64,000 nucleotides of DNA from the NCBI RefSeq assembly GCF_024713975.1, contig NC_091093.1:18287501-18351500 (forward strand). Direction: 5' to 3'. Under the pieces are notes generated by a model. It was not told the DNA's origin. It ran no database searches and saw nothing but the letters and a program-made list of their open reading frames with translations. This DNA is from Paralichthys olivaceus (taxonomy: Eukaryota > Chordata > Actinopteri > Pleuronectiformes > Paralichthyidae). Of this stretch, positions 26,801 to 34,779 are shown one piece after another (within the stretch, counting starts at the first letter, position 1; every line of letters begins with the position of its first letter). The position numbers and the translations under genes were made by a program.

Positions 26801-29800
26801 GTTTACTTCTATTTCTTTTTTTACTCACCTGCCTCAACCATCACCTGAACTTGAACGGGTCTGCCATACAGCGCATTGCATTTACTGCCATCTGCTGACT
26901 CATGCCTGCTATAGCACCTGATCGCTCTAAACTCTCCAACTGGTTCCTGGATAGTTATGGCTTTCTGAGCTGCAACGTGCCAGTCGCTGGTGGTGCACTC
27001 CACCCCGACCATGAAAACACCAGGGCGGGTGAATTTGTGAATGATGGAGCTCTCCATCCTGTGAGAGAGGTCAAATAAAAGTCAACTCACTCAGAATACA
27101 GATCCAGCATCAACATCTGTGGACTGTATCTGATTGATGGGTTTACTCACTCTTCAGGGCTGTATGGATCAATAGTGTGACCGTCTCCAGCGTTCACGGT
27201 GCACGTCAGGTTTCCCTGAAATGGATGAAGGAGCCACTTCACTGTGATGGTGACATTATCAAAGACAGCCGCCAGTGTGCTCATCAACAAGTGGAGTCCT
27301 GGGAGGAAAACACAGAGTTGGTTTGGATCATGGAAACGTGGCAGCACATATTAGTAAAAGCAACAAGGCGATCACTCTGCTATCGACACCACTGACACAG
27401 TTATAGTGAGGCTACATGGTGGTAAGATAAGAAATTTGGTCACAAAAGGAGGAACACAAGACACAGGGAACAAAGTCTGAGGCCAACGACAACAACAAGT
27501 TTAATCATTTCAAAATAGGAGTGAACTGCACATGTAAAGTAATTTAATATACTGGTAGAAGAATAGAAGAGGAATTTATTGTTCACCTCAGTGGAAAACT
27601 GATGTTCGGCTCAACACAAAGACAGATAATCATAAAAAAGCAACAATGACAGACAGAGTCATAAAAACAAGCGACAATGTTAAACGGTCTGTTTTTATAT
27701 AGCGCTCTTCTAGTCTTGACTCAAAGTGCTTTACAGTACAGTTTTACATTACACCCACACATACAGTGCATCTCTGTGCAGCACTTTTCTCTATGTGGGG
27801 TTCAGTATGACCCCTGAGATGCAGCCGCCTCATATACAATACAATATAAAATAACATGAAAACAACAGGTGCATACACAGGGTTGAATTGCACACAAAAA
27901 GACTTCCTGTCACATCCTGTGAATTGGATGTCACAGTCTGTGGAGTTGAAAATATTTGTTATATTATTTGTTATATATTAAGGACTTTTAAAAATATGGG
28001 ACTCTAGAGCGCCTCCGAGAGTTCAAAGGCTCAAACCTGCTGAGGAGAAGATGGGATCTATCTGTAAGTATACTTTTCATTTTCTCTCTCGTCCTCTCTG
28101 TAAAGTTTACTGACTTTCTTTTGCTTCCCTTTGACAGAGTGGAAAGTCATTTGTTCCTGGATCTGCAGCTTAAGTGACCGTACCAGGCAGGAAGATGAAA
28201 AGTAAAAAAACAACAACTCTCAAATCAAGAGATTTGTGCACAATTTCTAAAATCTGCTGACTCCGACACCACTGAGTCTTCTTACAAACATACATTGTGT
28301 TTTCAGAGAAGCTCACCTGACAATCCAGATATTAAGGTTAAGGTTAAGTTACCCATAGTAAATACAGGTACATTTATATAACCTAATCTTATCCATGTAA
28401 TAATTGATATACTGTATTATTATAGAGAGCAATAGTCTATATAAAGTGGAAGTAATAAAAAGTAAAGTGTCTGACCGTGTTTGCAGTGGTACTCTACAGA
28501 CAGGTAACTTCCCAGCACAGGACATGGTTCACCAAAAGAGCTCAGATCCACTGGAGCCTGACAAGCCTGCAGTCCGTGGCAATGGGCTGGAATGAGACAG
28601 ACAAAACAAAAACACGCAGTTCAACCTTCATCCTATTAAATGTTGATTATCTTCTTTCCTATAGCCCTCTAATAAAAAGGGGCTAATAGCTTTTCAAAGA
28701 GGTGTATTTACAATATGGAGAAACTGATTGCGTGAACTCCTCCAGTAAAGTTCCACACTGACACGATTGTGAGTTTAACCTAAAGCCCATTATTCAGCTC
28801 CCAGGAGGGGATTTGTCTTTGTCTTTCCTGGCAGAGTAATCCTTTTGTCTGCAGTCATGGGGCAATCAGGCTTTTTATGTTTGGCACAAAGCACCGAACA
28901 AAAAGTGTAGTTTGTGATTATTTCGGTATGTTTATCTTGTCCTTTAACAAAGCTAAATATGTTCCTATAGATTTTCAGTGTAAATACAAATATGCCTTTA
29001 ACAGTTAATACCCCATTATTCATAATAAGCAGGTGGGAAGTAAATTTGGTCAAATAAATGAAGAGCAAATCTATAAGACATATATTTTTCTACTTATTAC
29101 TATCATTGCCAGAGCAGAACATAGCCAAGGCTGGTTCTATTAATGAAAAAATACATTTAGATTTACAATCATTTACAATGGTACAACACATCAACTCACA
29201 AATCTCACACAGATATCAGTTCTCTTAATATAAAATCTTTTCCTCAAGATCTATTAATTTTCCCGGGAAAATCAGTGGAAATGTTGAAAAATGGCTTAGC
29301 TGGATCCGCCCCCTGATCCGGATCCCCAACTAAATTTAATGGGTTCCTCTTCGACCCAAACCTCATCTTTCCACCAAGTTTCGTGGAAATCCATCCAGCT
29401 GTTTTTGTGTAATCTTGCTTAAAAAAAACAAACAAACAAACCAACAAACAAACTGGCAGGTGTAAAAAATACCTGTGACTGAATCCGCCACATCTATCCA
29501 GCTGCACTCCTCCTGCGAGGACGTGGGTGACGCTGGAAGTTTGGATCTGCAGTAGTGAACCGTCTTTCGACCGTAAAAGCTGTCGTCAATCTCTATAACT
29601 TGACCAGAACCACACTGCAGGGTCGCATTTTGACCATCACACGCAATGGATCTCCCAGAATCTGAGAATTTAAAAACAAAATGAATAAAAGAATTAAAGA
29701 ATAATACAAGGGGAGCAAACACATCATAAGTTTAATGCTGCATGTATATCTATTTAGGGGTGAGTACCAAACTGGCAGATGAAGTTGAGTTCCTGGCTGC

Positions 29801-30880
29801 AGTTCGCTGTGGCTTCCCACTGGAAGCCTGAATGTCTCAGGACATATCCACAGGCTGCTTGTGCATCTGGCACGTTCACCCAGTTACTGTAGCTGACATC
29901 TGAGCTGTCCAGCCACGCAAGGGAGCCTGAGAAAAGTGGATTAAACCCCTCAAATTACTGACATCAAACTTCGGTTTTGAAATCTGCTATTCAAGTAATA
30001 AATGCTGCAGAGGATGTTATCACCACAGACGTTCAGACAAGGTCCTAAGCTATTTGTCAAGATGCGATTAGGGATCGTAAAAACAACAAAGACTGAGCTG
30101 GTGAGGGAGAGATAAGGACTCGTTCTCTGTGAAGGGAAATAAAGACACGTTTGTAAATCAACCCACTTGACAGCGAGCCTATTGACAAGTTCAAATGAAT
30201 GGGGAAATATCTGTCAGTGCACCTGCTGGTGGAGGAAGATATCCAAAGTCTTCCATTCATGTCAGAGAACAAACACATTTCACGTGCACACTGCAATAAT
30301 GAAAGCAGTTGACCTGATTTCTGACTTTTTTAAGAGAAACAACAAGATACAACATTTATATCACATTTGTTGTTGATATGTAAAGCAAAGTACATAAAGG
30401 GTTTAGCTCCTGGGGGTAGTTTTCAGATTTATGAATAATACTTTAGTACAGATTTTATTGTACGTAAGCTAACTCATAGGACTCGAATATATGTAAACTC
30501 CATATAAAACCTCATTAAATCCTTCTACGCTGTTTCCTCTGACCACATGATCTCTCACCCTCAGTGGCAGCAGCCTCCAGCGTGAGGTTCGGAGCTGCAG
30601 GTGCCAGCCCGAGCCACCAGTCCTTCCCTGGCTCCAGATGTTTCTGCAGAAACTGCTGAGTTTCATCGTTCAGAATGAAAGCGAGGTGTCCGCCGCCTCG
30701 CTCACACCACCCCTGGGCATTCAGAAAGGACCGCTGCAGAGCCTCAAACTTGTAGCAGGAGCCATCAAAGCCCTCCTGGTATTCTGGGCAGGATAGAGCC
30801 TCTGTCTCCACATCAGCAAAAGAACTCCGGCTGAGGAAGAGGAACAACAAAGTCAGTGAGGGGAAGGCAGTGCTGTCCAT
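11832..30880 (-). CDS. pkd1l2: polycystin-1-like protein 2 (PKD1L2-type), complete, 41 coding exons
   Basis: A large polycystin-1-like membrane protein: an adhesion-type extracellular part with a GPS autoproteolysis site, an intracellular PLAT domain and about eleven membrane helices ending in a TRPP-like pore module. I joined 41 exons with GT/AG borders in one frame, giving 7524 bases (2507 residues); human PKD1L2 is about 2460. Start: ATG at 30880-30878 with G at -3 and +4, followed by a signal peptide. Stop: TGA at 11834-11832. Order: signal peptide, C-type lectin, SUEL lectin, PKD, REJ, GAIN/GPS, PLAT, channel. The C-lectin plus SUEL start marks it as PKD1L2 rather than PKD1, PKD1L1 or PKD1L3. 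No frame-breaking lesion was seen; only the exon 15/16 junction needed a choice of sites. Exon coordinates are in the domain entries. Ligand and ion are unknown. Teleosts may have two copies; I cannot say which this is. Confidence 0.93.
12010..12419. mobile_element. non-autonomous DNA transposon (MITE) in the last pkd1l2 intron
   Basis: The ends form an imperfect inverted repeat of about 50 bases: the left end begins ATCCTGTTCAGACCTGG and continues to CTGATCACAA; the right end, read in reverse, begins CCCTGTTCAGATGTGG and reaches the same CTGATCACAA. About 400 bases long with no coding capacity. It lies between exons 40 and 41, so it does not touch coding sequence. Confidence 0.8.
13252..13575. 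repeat. dispersed fish repeat in the intron between pkd1l2 exons 37 and 38
   Basis: Runs from CATTTATAAAGCACTTTTCT through CCATTCACAAACTGATGGGA to GATGACCCGCTCAACCTCCTGAG. I recognise this as a repeat common in teleost genomes. Related fragments are at 10207-10262 and about 27690-27840. Class not assigned. Confidence 0.6.
14827..15719 (-). other. pkd1l2: pkd1l2 exons 34-35: polycystin extracellular (TOP) domain
   Basis: Exons 15389-15719 and 14827-14960. Residues about 2056-2210. ARLRQVRVKSNSCHV, the CHSPYSWE segment and YRGGGFVVDLG fit the large loop between the first two channel helices. WFDVHTQAIFVEFTVYNANV is the conserved end of that loop, leading into the next helix. Confidence 0.88.
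15900..16185. mobile_element. short TIR element in the intron between pkd1l2 exons 33 and 34 (family A)
   Basis: The 286-base element starts TTACCTCTGCCAA and ends with its exact reverse complement TTGGCAGAGGTAA. Interior lines such as GATCCGGATC and TCCATGAATTATTCTCTGAG recur in other copies in this window. No coding capacity. Confidence 0.75.
16283..19644 (-). other. pkd1l2: pkd1l2 exons 27-33: membrane helices 2-6 and cytoplasmic loop
   Basis: Exons 19445-19644, 19101-19327, 18809-19022, 17690-18165, 16767-16863, 16556-16696, 16283-16468. Hydrophobic helices are seen at VSCCFSLLLCTMLTSIMFW, IIMFPINLLIVSIF, WWFVFVGWILVIATSG, WLISMVVSFFESLF and MGFMWMLLLVAYG. Between helices 3 and 4 lies a long polar loop (about 1645-1840) rich in Lys/Arg/Ser. 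Exon 30 is the largest exon at 476 bases. Confidence 0.85.
17225..17560. repeat. dispersed repeat family A copy, intron between pkd1l2 exons 30 and 31
   Basis: Contains CTACTGGACAGATTACTATG and ATGAAACTTGGTGGGTGG, a central GTGGATCCAGCAATTTCTTT, and an end at CTTGGCAGAATTGGCTCTG. Same family as 15900-16185. It is diverged, so old. Confidence 0.6.
19744..20677 (-). other. pkd1l2: pkd1l2 exons 24-26: PLAT/LH2 domain
   Basis: Exons 20576-20677, 20277-20455, 19744-19890. Residues about 1412-1530, on the cytoplasmic side after the first helix. YRYMLSVSTG, VTITLLGTEGES and LQSIRLWHGNSGEHPAWY are typical PLAT strands; WYVNKVMVQDLESGQKWHF closes the domain. PLAT domains bind lipids and proteins near the membrane. 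A dispersed repeat (19965-20240) lies in the intron between exons 25 and 26. Confidence 0.9.
19965..20240. repeat. dispersed repeat family A copy, intron between pkd1l2 exons 25 and 26
   Basis: Starts near ATTACCTCCGCTAAG, contains GACCTGGATCCGCCTCC, and ends near GTATGCGCTCCACTGAGTGC. Diverged and partly deleted. Confidence 0.5.
20888..23641 (-). other. pkd1l2: pkd1l2 exons 15-23: GAIN region, GPS site and first membrane helix
   Basis: Exons 23409-23641, 23223-23355, 22764-22910, 22565-22689, 22349-22469, 21846-21974, 21528-21753, 21203-21393, 20888-21118. The helical GAIN part includes AGLTQRSDELSPAAQ. The GPS motif runs CKYWNETDSSW to CLCNHLTFFGSSFFV, with the canonical His-Leu-Thr; cleavage is expected between Leu1339 and Thr1340. 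The first membrane helix follows (about 1369-1388, PVVVCFVGAIFSAYLLVVVW). The splice site joining exons 15 and 16 is a choice; see the finding. Confidence 0.88.
23740..26729 (-). other. pkd1l2: pkd1l2 exons 7-14: REJ-like extracellular module
   Basis: Exons 26319-26729, 26105-26232, 25829-25976, 25241-25439, 24886-24997, 24654-24795, 24360-24578, 23740-23882. Residues about 387-887. Cys-rich, with N-glycosylation sequons, placed between the PKD segment and the GAIN region as REJ (receptor for egg jelly) modules are in this family. Exon 13 adds a Pro/Thr-rich linker (PDPEPTEPATNPTDAPTGP). Exon 14 uses an acceptor ending TTTGAG; a nearby CTGCAG would give a stop, so the former was chosen. Confidence 0.75.
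26829..27298 (-). other. pkd1l2: pkd1l2 exons 5-6: PKD-like (Ig-like) segment
   Basis: Exons 27151-27298 and 26829-27058. Residues about 261-386. TCTVNAGDGH resembles the D-G-D loop of PKD domains, and HKFTRPGVFMVGVECTT matches their closing strand (H-F--PG-F-V-V). A beta-sandwich of the extracellular stalk. Confidence 0.75.
27690..27840. repeat. dispersed fish repeat fragment in pkd1l2 intron 4
   Basis: TATATAGCGCTCTTCTAGTC followed by CAAAGTGCTTTACAGTACAG and CAGTGCATCTCTGTGCAGCA; related to the element at 13252-13575. The rest of intron 4 (27299-28475) shows no coding sequence. Confidence 0.55.
28476..29661 (-). other. pkd1l2: pkd1l2 exons 3-4: SUEL-type (galactose-binding) lectin domain
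   Basis: Exons 29473-29661 and 28476-28586. Residues about 165-260. Visible features: IACDGQNATLQC, FYGRKTVHYC, a Cys-rich middle and the ending GEPCPVLGSYLSVEYHC, as in sea-urchin-egg-lectin/latrophilin-type domains. This domain next to a C-type lectin is the main reason for naming the gene pkd1l2. The intron between these exons holds a family A repeat next to exon 3. Confidence 0.9.
29235..29430. repeat. dispersed repeat family A copy beside pkd1l2 exon 3
   Basis: Reads GGCTTAGCTGGATCCGCCCC, CAACTAAATTTAATGGGTTC and CACCAAGTTTCGTGGAAATC, the reverse orientation of the copy at 17225. It ends about 40 bases from the exon 3 splice donor. Confidence 0.55.
29768..30880 (-). other. pkd1l2: pkd1l2 exons 1-2: signal peptide and C-type lectin domain
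   Basis: Exons 30559-30880 and 29768-29926. Residues 1-22 form a hydrophobic signal peptide ending near SSFA. A C-type lectin fold follows (about residues 31-158): CPEYQEGF, FDGSCYKF, the WCERGGGHLAF segment, the WWLGLAP core, then CGYVL and FICQF with the closing cysteines. No EPN or QPD calcium/sugar motif is visible, so classical calcium-dependent sugar binding is doubtful. Confidence 0.9.
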
Positions 30881-30940
30881 CTCTGTCTCTGCATCTGCAA
30901 ACTGCTCAGACTCTCATGGTAACACTTCTTTAAAGGGTAC

Positions 30941-30948
30941 TGACGTCA
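30941..30948. promoter_or_regulatory. pkd1l2: palindromic CRE upstream of pkd1l2
   Basis: Perfect TGACGTCA, the CREB/ATF consensus, 61 bases upstream of the pkd1l2 ATG. It lies in the promoter or 5' UTR. Function inferred from the motif only. Confidence 0.5.
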
Positions 30949-31250
30949 GCCACTCTGACCATGACCAGCTCTTAGGGATCATTTCTGTCACAAGGATGGC
31001 TTCTTTGACAGCTGCTAATTGTTGTACACAAACAAAGCTCAGGCGTGTAGTGAAAAGGGACATGACAACTGTCAACAGCCAGTGATCGCTCCGCTGCCTC
31101 CATTACTGCGGAGCTCCACAAGCTGCAGGGCGAGATAAGCTTCTCATTCAGACCTCTAGCAATGAAAATGTCAAAGTGAACTTTAAAGAGACCAGTGGCT
31201 GTAACTGTCTCATGGGCCCGAGGCTGTCCACGAGGTTTCATTCGAAAAAT

Positions 31251-31320
31251 ATCAAAGTTAATCTATCTATCTATATATCTTTATATCTATCTATCTATCT
31301 ATCTATCTATATATATATAT
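31251..31320. repeat. (TCTA)n tetranucleotide microsatellite
   Basis: Interrupted run of TCTA/TATC units merging into (TA)n, in the spacer between pkd1l2 and bola3. Confidence 0.9.
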
Positions 31321-31531
31321 AAAGTCGACATTTCCCCAGTGTGGGATGAATAAAGTCTATCTTATCTATATTATCTCATTGTTATACACTGAGAACTTTT
31401 GGATACTTTACATACTTTCAATACTTTAAGTGTTTTCACTTAAGTAAGTAAAGAATATGGATATCCTCTCCACCCGTTTTCATTTGGTATTGCCTTATAT
31501 GTTATTGATGTAATATTTAATATTATTTATG

Positions 31532-31532
<1 letters not shown>

Positions 31533-31572
<40 letters not shown>
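31533..31572. repeat. (TA)n microsatellite
   Basis: Uninterrupted TA run of about 20 units, 105 bases before the bola3-side CRE. Confidence 0.95.
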
Positions 31573-31573
<1 letters not shown>

Positions 31574-31676
31574 TGTCATATTGTTTATGTTATATTTATA
31601 TCATTACCGATTGTACATTTACCAAAGATGTTGCCTTTTTTTAATAGTTATATATCGTTTGCGGTACCCGGATGTG

Positions 31677-31684
31677 TGACGTCA
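31677..31684. promoter_or_regulatory. bola3: palindromic CRE upstream of bola3
   Basis: Perfect TGACGTCA beginning 100 bases upstream of the bola3 ATG. The distance suits a proximal promoter element of a short-leader housekeeping gene. Confidence 0.55.
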
Positions 31685-31776
31685 TATTTGTGAGCCGCAG
31701 CAGTGGTGAGGACATGACTTGTTGAGATCACCAGTGTGAATGTGAGCGTCTCGTACATAAACTCCACACCTCCACC

Positions 31777-33119
31777 ATGTCGTCGTGTACACGGGCTCTG
31801 AGCGGGACCGTGACCTCCGCCCTCCGGGCTCTGCGCTCCACCAGCCGGGTAAACAGCACTTCTCTGCGGGTGAACCCGTGGAGGGAAGTCGATCACTGAC
31901 CGCTGCTCGTCTTTGCCTCCTCAGGTTGTTGTGGTCGGCCCGGTGCGGAGACACGTGTCCTCACAGACGGGGACAGACGGAGAGGTCCGCATCGCCAGCG
32001 TCCTGAAGGAGAAGTTTCCCTCCGCGTCTTCCCTCAGAGTCGTGGATATTTCAGGTAAAGGAAACTCAGACACTGTGACCAGAGGACCGAGCTGTGGGTT
32101 TGTAGGTTAGCCAGGTAACTTCAGGTTTACACCGGGTTCTCAGAGACACGAGGACAGTTCAGGTTAACTTCACCTGTCAACAGATCCAACTACTGACCAA
32201 TCACATCACTGCGAACACTGGGACCGTAACTACAGGATCCGGACAGGGACACAAGAGTCTGCAGTTAAAGCGCAACACATATTCGGGTTCATCACTTTCT
32301 GTTTCTTTACCTGTTTGTTGTGTTTGCATGTGTTTTTTTTATTTGCATTGTGTTGAGCTCTCTCAGCCACCGTAGTTATTCACCCTGGATCACATGACTT
32401 TCTTTTAGGGACCGTCAATAATTTCCCGTGTGAACTGGAGGTAACTGCATTGTTTCTATCAGCCTCCATTATCATGTGACCCAGACTCCAAATCATAGCA
32501 CATGACGCTACCCTTGATAAATGGGATGCACCTTTGCTATCGGGTTTCTGCGTTTCCTTTATTTTATACTAATCTTTTTTAGGAAAAACCTCTCTAATAG
32601 CTTCCTCTGATTATTTTATAAGTAGAAACCAGATGGTCAAAACACTCAGTAGTTAAAAGCAATCCTGAATGAAATACTTAATAACAGTGTTGTTTGTGTG
32701 ATCCTGTGCTGTGTTTAGGTGGTTGTGGGGCCATGTATGAGATTCATATAGAGTCCAGTGAATTCAAGGGGAAAAGGACGGTGCAGCAACATCAGTTAGT
32801 CAATCAGGTAAATCATAATGACAACAATCAAGGTGTCAGTATAAAGTGCTGAATAGTTTGAACTGTGTTACATGGTACACTTGTAATTATATTATTTGTT
32901 TTCCCTGCTGATTGTACTGAAACTTTTCGTCATCCATGCCTCTGATATTTTTAAGATGATCCCCATAGCTTAGGTGGACATGTTTACTAAAAATAAAAAC
33001 TGTTTGTTCACGTTGAATTTTCTTCATTAGCTGTTTTGTCTCGTCTACCACAGGCACTAAAGGAAGAGATTCAAGGAATGCATGGACTGCGAATATTCAC
33101 TGACGTCCCAAAACATTAG
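31777..33119 (+). CDS. bola3: BolA family member 3, mitochondrial Fe-S cluster assembly factor
   Basis: Works in mitochondria, with GLRX5 and NFU1 in family members studied, to deliver [4Fe-4S] clusters to lipoate synthase and respiratory complexes. Four exons: 31777-31848, 31925-32054, 32719-32807, 33054-33119, giving 118 residues. The start ATG has an ACC Kozak context. The first 40 or so residues are Arg/Ser/Ala-rich with few acids, a likely mitochondrial presequence ([10 protein letters not shown]). The BolA fold begins near [26 protein letters not shown] carries Cys70, and [14 protein letters not shown] carries His92; in BOLA3 these positions are the proposed cluster ligands. It ends [11 protein letters not shown], typical of BOLA3 rather than BOLA1 or BOLA2. 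Head-to-head with pkd1l2. Confidence 0.95.
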
Positions 33120-33384
33120 AGCAAGTCTTTCCACTGCTGACTCTCAGCTTTCTCCTTTTGTTCGCCGTATGTCTAATGAATGTACAGTTTTAAAGAGGAT
33201 ATTGTGTATTAAATGAATTCCAGGATATTTTTTAACTAGGGAGATATCTGCTCCTCTGAGATTATATATGTAAAACAAGTGAAGGCTATGATACGCACAA
33301 AATGACTTGGTTAAATGCAGGTACAATGTCAAGTCTTCTTAGGGTTGACATGATGCTGGTTTAATGAAACACAGTTCAGTAAAT

Positions 33385-33390
33385 AATAAA
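33385..33390 (+). terminator. bola3: candidate bola3 poly(A) signal
   Basis: AATAAA 266 bases past the stop. A weaker ATTAAA lies earlier at 33208-33213, so the 3' UTR may be about 100 or 280 bases long. Confidence 0.4.
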
Positions 33391-34779
33391 TATAATCATC
33401 TTATGAACAGAGAAATATTACAGACCATTGTTTAAAACTGAGGGAAACTTCTGTTTGTGGACCTTTACTTTGCAAAATCATTCACACTGTGATAACACTA
33501 TATATGTTACAGTCCAATGAATTGTGATTGATTTTCTTAATTGGTTACAATACATTGGATTGTACATGGACCATGTATTTATTCTACCTATGCACCGATA
33601 ATAGGAGTTATAATAAAAAAGCAGCTGCTCTTCCCCTGCATACTTCTTCCTTGATTGACTCTTGACGCTATAGCAATAAGAAAAACTGTTTTCAATCAAG
33701 TGAGCAAAGAAAAGGAATCATGCAATACTGGAATCAGATCCCACTTGTAGTCAAATGAATCTTTCTATGCAGGAGTATAAGTATGAGATGCTTGGATGCA
33801 CTTAAATCAGATTAATGGTTATTCAACTCAATTCACTATTAATAGTAACATTAAAAACAATTTGTACATTGTAAGAGTTTCAAACTGAGAGCTGCAACAC
33901 TAGCTCTTTTCCCCATGTCCCTGCAGAGAAAAGGTGAAAACATTTGTATTTTAAATGTGTTGATATAAGAGATTATCATTATATCTATTATCATTAATGT
34001 AAATTCATTATTAATGTACAATATGCAAAATAATTTTACTGAGTTGACGGAAGTGGAGCTCATTGTCATTAATTTGTACAGGACTGTAAAGGATAATTAT
34101 TTTTATCATGGATCAATTAGTGGAATTATTAGAACCTATAGTCCCAAAGCTTTGTCCAAGCAAAATTGTAAAAAAAAAATTGAAGTGTTAATAGGAAGTT
34201 TCTCCATTTAAGAAGCTGGAACAATCAAATGTTGGATTAGAGATGAATCAACTCTTTTATATACTTCTGGATAATTTGTTTAATATCAACTCATAGTAAC
34301 ACAATAGCAACCTATTGAAGTCACAGTCAAACACATGCATTTCCCTCTGTGGAGTAGAAGCTGCCTGTGAATGGGAAATCCATTCAAAAGTTGTATTCAT
34401 ATTCATTATTGGATAAAATCCTGGAATCAGTAAATGAGTTGTATTTTCTGGATTGAACAGAGATAAAGTTTGACTACTCATCACCAGCAGGTGGTGCACT
34501 TCATACTTCAACCTGCTGCAAAGACAATACACAGGGATGAATCAAATTTCAGATCAGTGTAATGGTGATATTCAGTTCAACTGATCTTTTATATTTCCGT
34601 GACTTAAAACAAGAAAAAGATTAATCAGCACTGTTGATGTGACATGATGGAATAAATGCGCAGGCGGTGAGATTTGTGGATGAACCATCCATCCGCACAG
34701 CGCGTGTTTGCGCACAGGCTGCGCACCGACCTCGTCTCCGTGAACCCCGAGGAGGAGCGGAGAGCAGCTGGTCTGCGAC
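33391..34779. other. spacer between bola3 and vat1l, with vat1l promoter
   Basis: AT-rich and without supported coding sequence to about 34480. A CTCF-like motif is at 34484-34498. From about 34650 the sequence turns CpG-rich (GCGCAGGCGG, CAGCGCGTGTTTGCGCAC), which fits a TATA-less vat1l promoter and 5' UTR. Confidence 0.6.
34484..34498 (+). promoter_or_regulatory. CTCF-like motif upstream of vat1l
   Basis: CCAGCAGGTGGTGCA matches the CTCF core CCASYAGRKGGCRSY except for T at the C of GGC. About 280 bases upstream of the vat1l ATG. Motif match only. Confidence 0.4.

Larger units (their letters stand above)
30881..31776. other. divergent pkd1l2 / bola3 intergenic region
   Basis: 896 bases between two start codons pointing away from each other. 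It holds a CRE palindrome near each gene, a (TCTA)n tract at 31251-31320 and a (TA)n tract at 31533-31572. No coding sequence is supported. Whether promoters overlap or are separate is not visible; the AT-rich microsatellites in the middle suggest two separate cores. Confidence 0.7.

Noticed and set aside
28331-28352. Short run of GTTAAG units resembling a telomere-like repeat
   Set aside because: Only three units and not TTAGGG; ordinary intron sequence.
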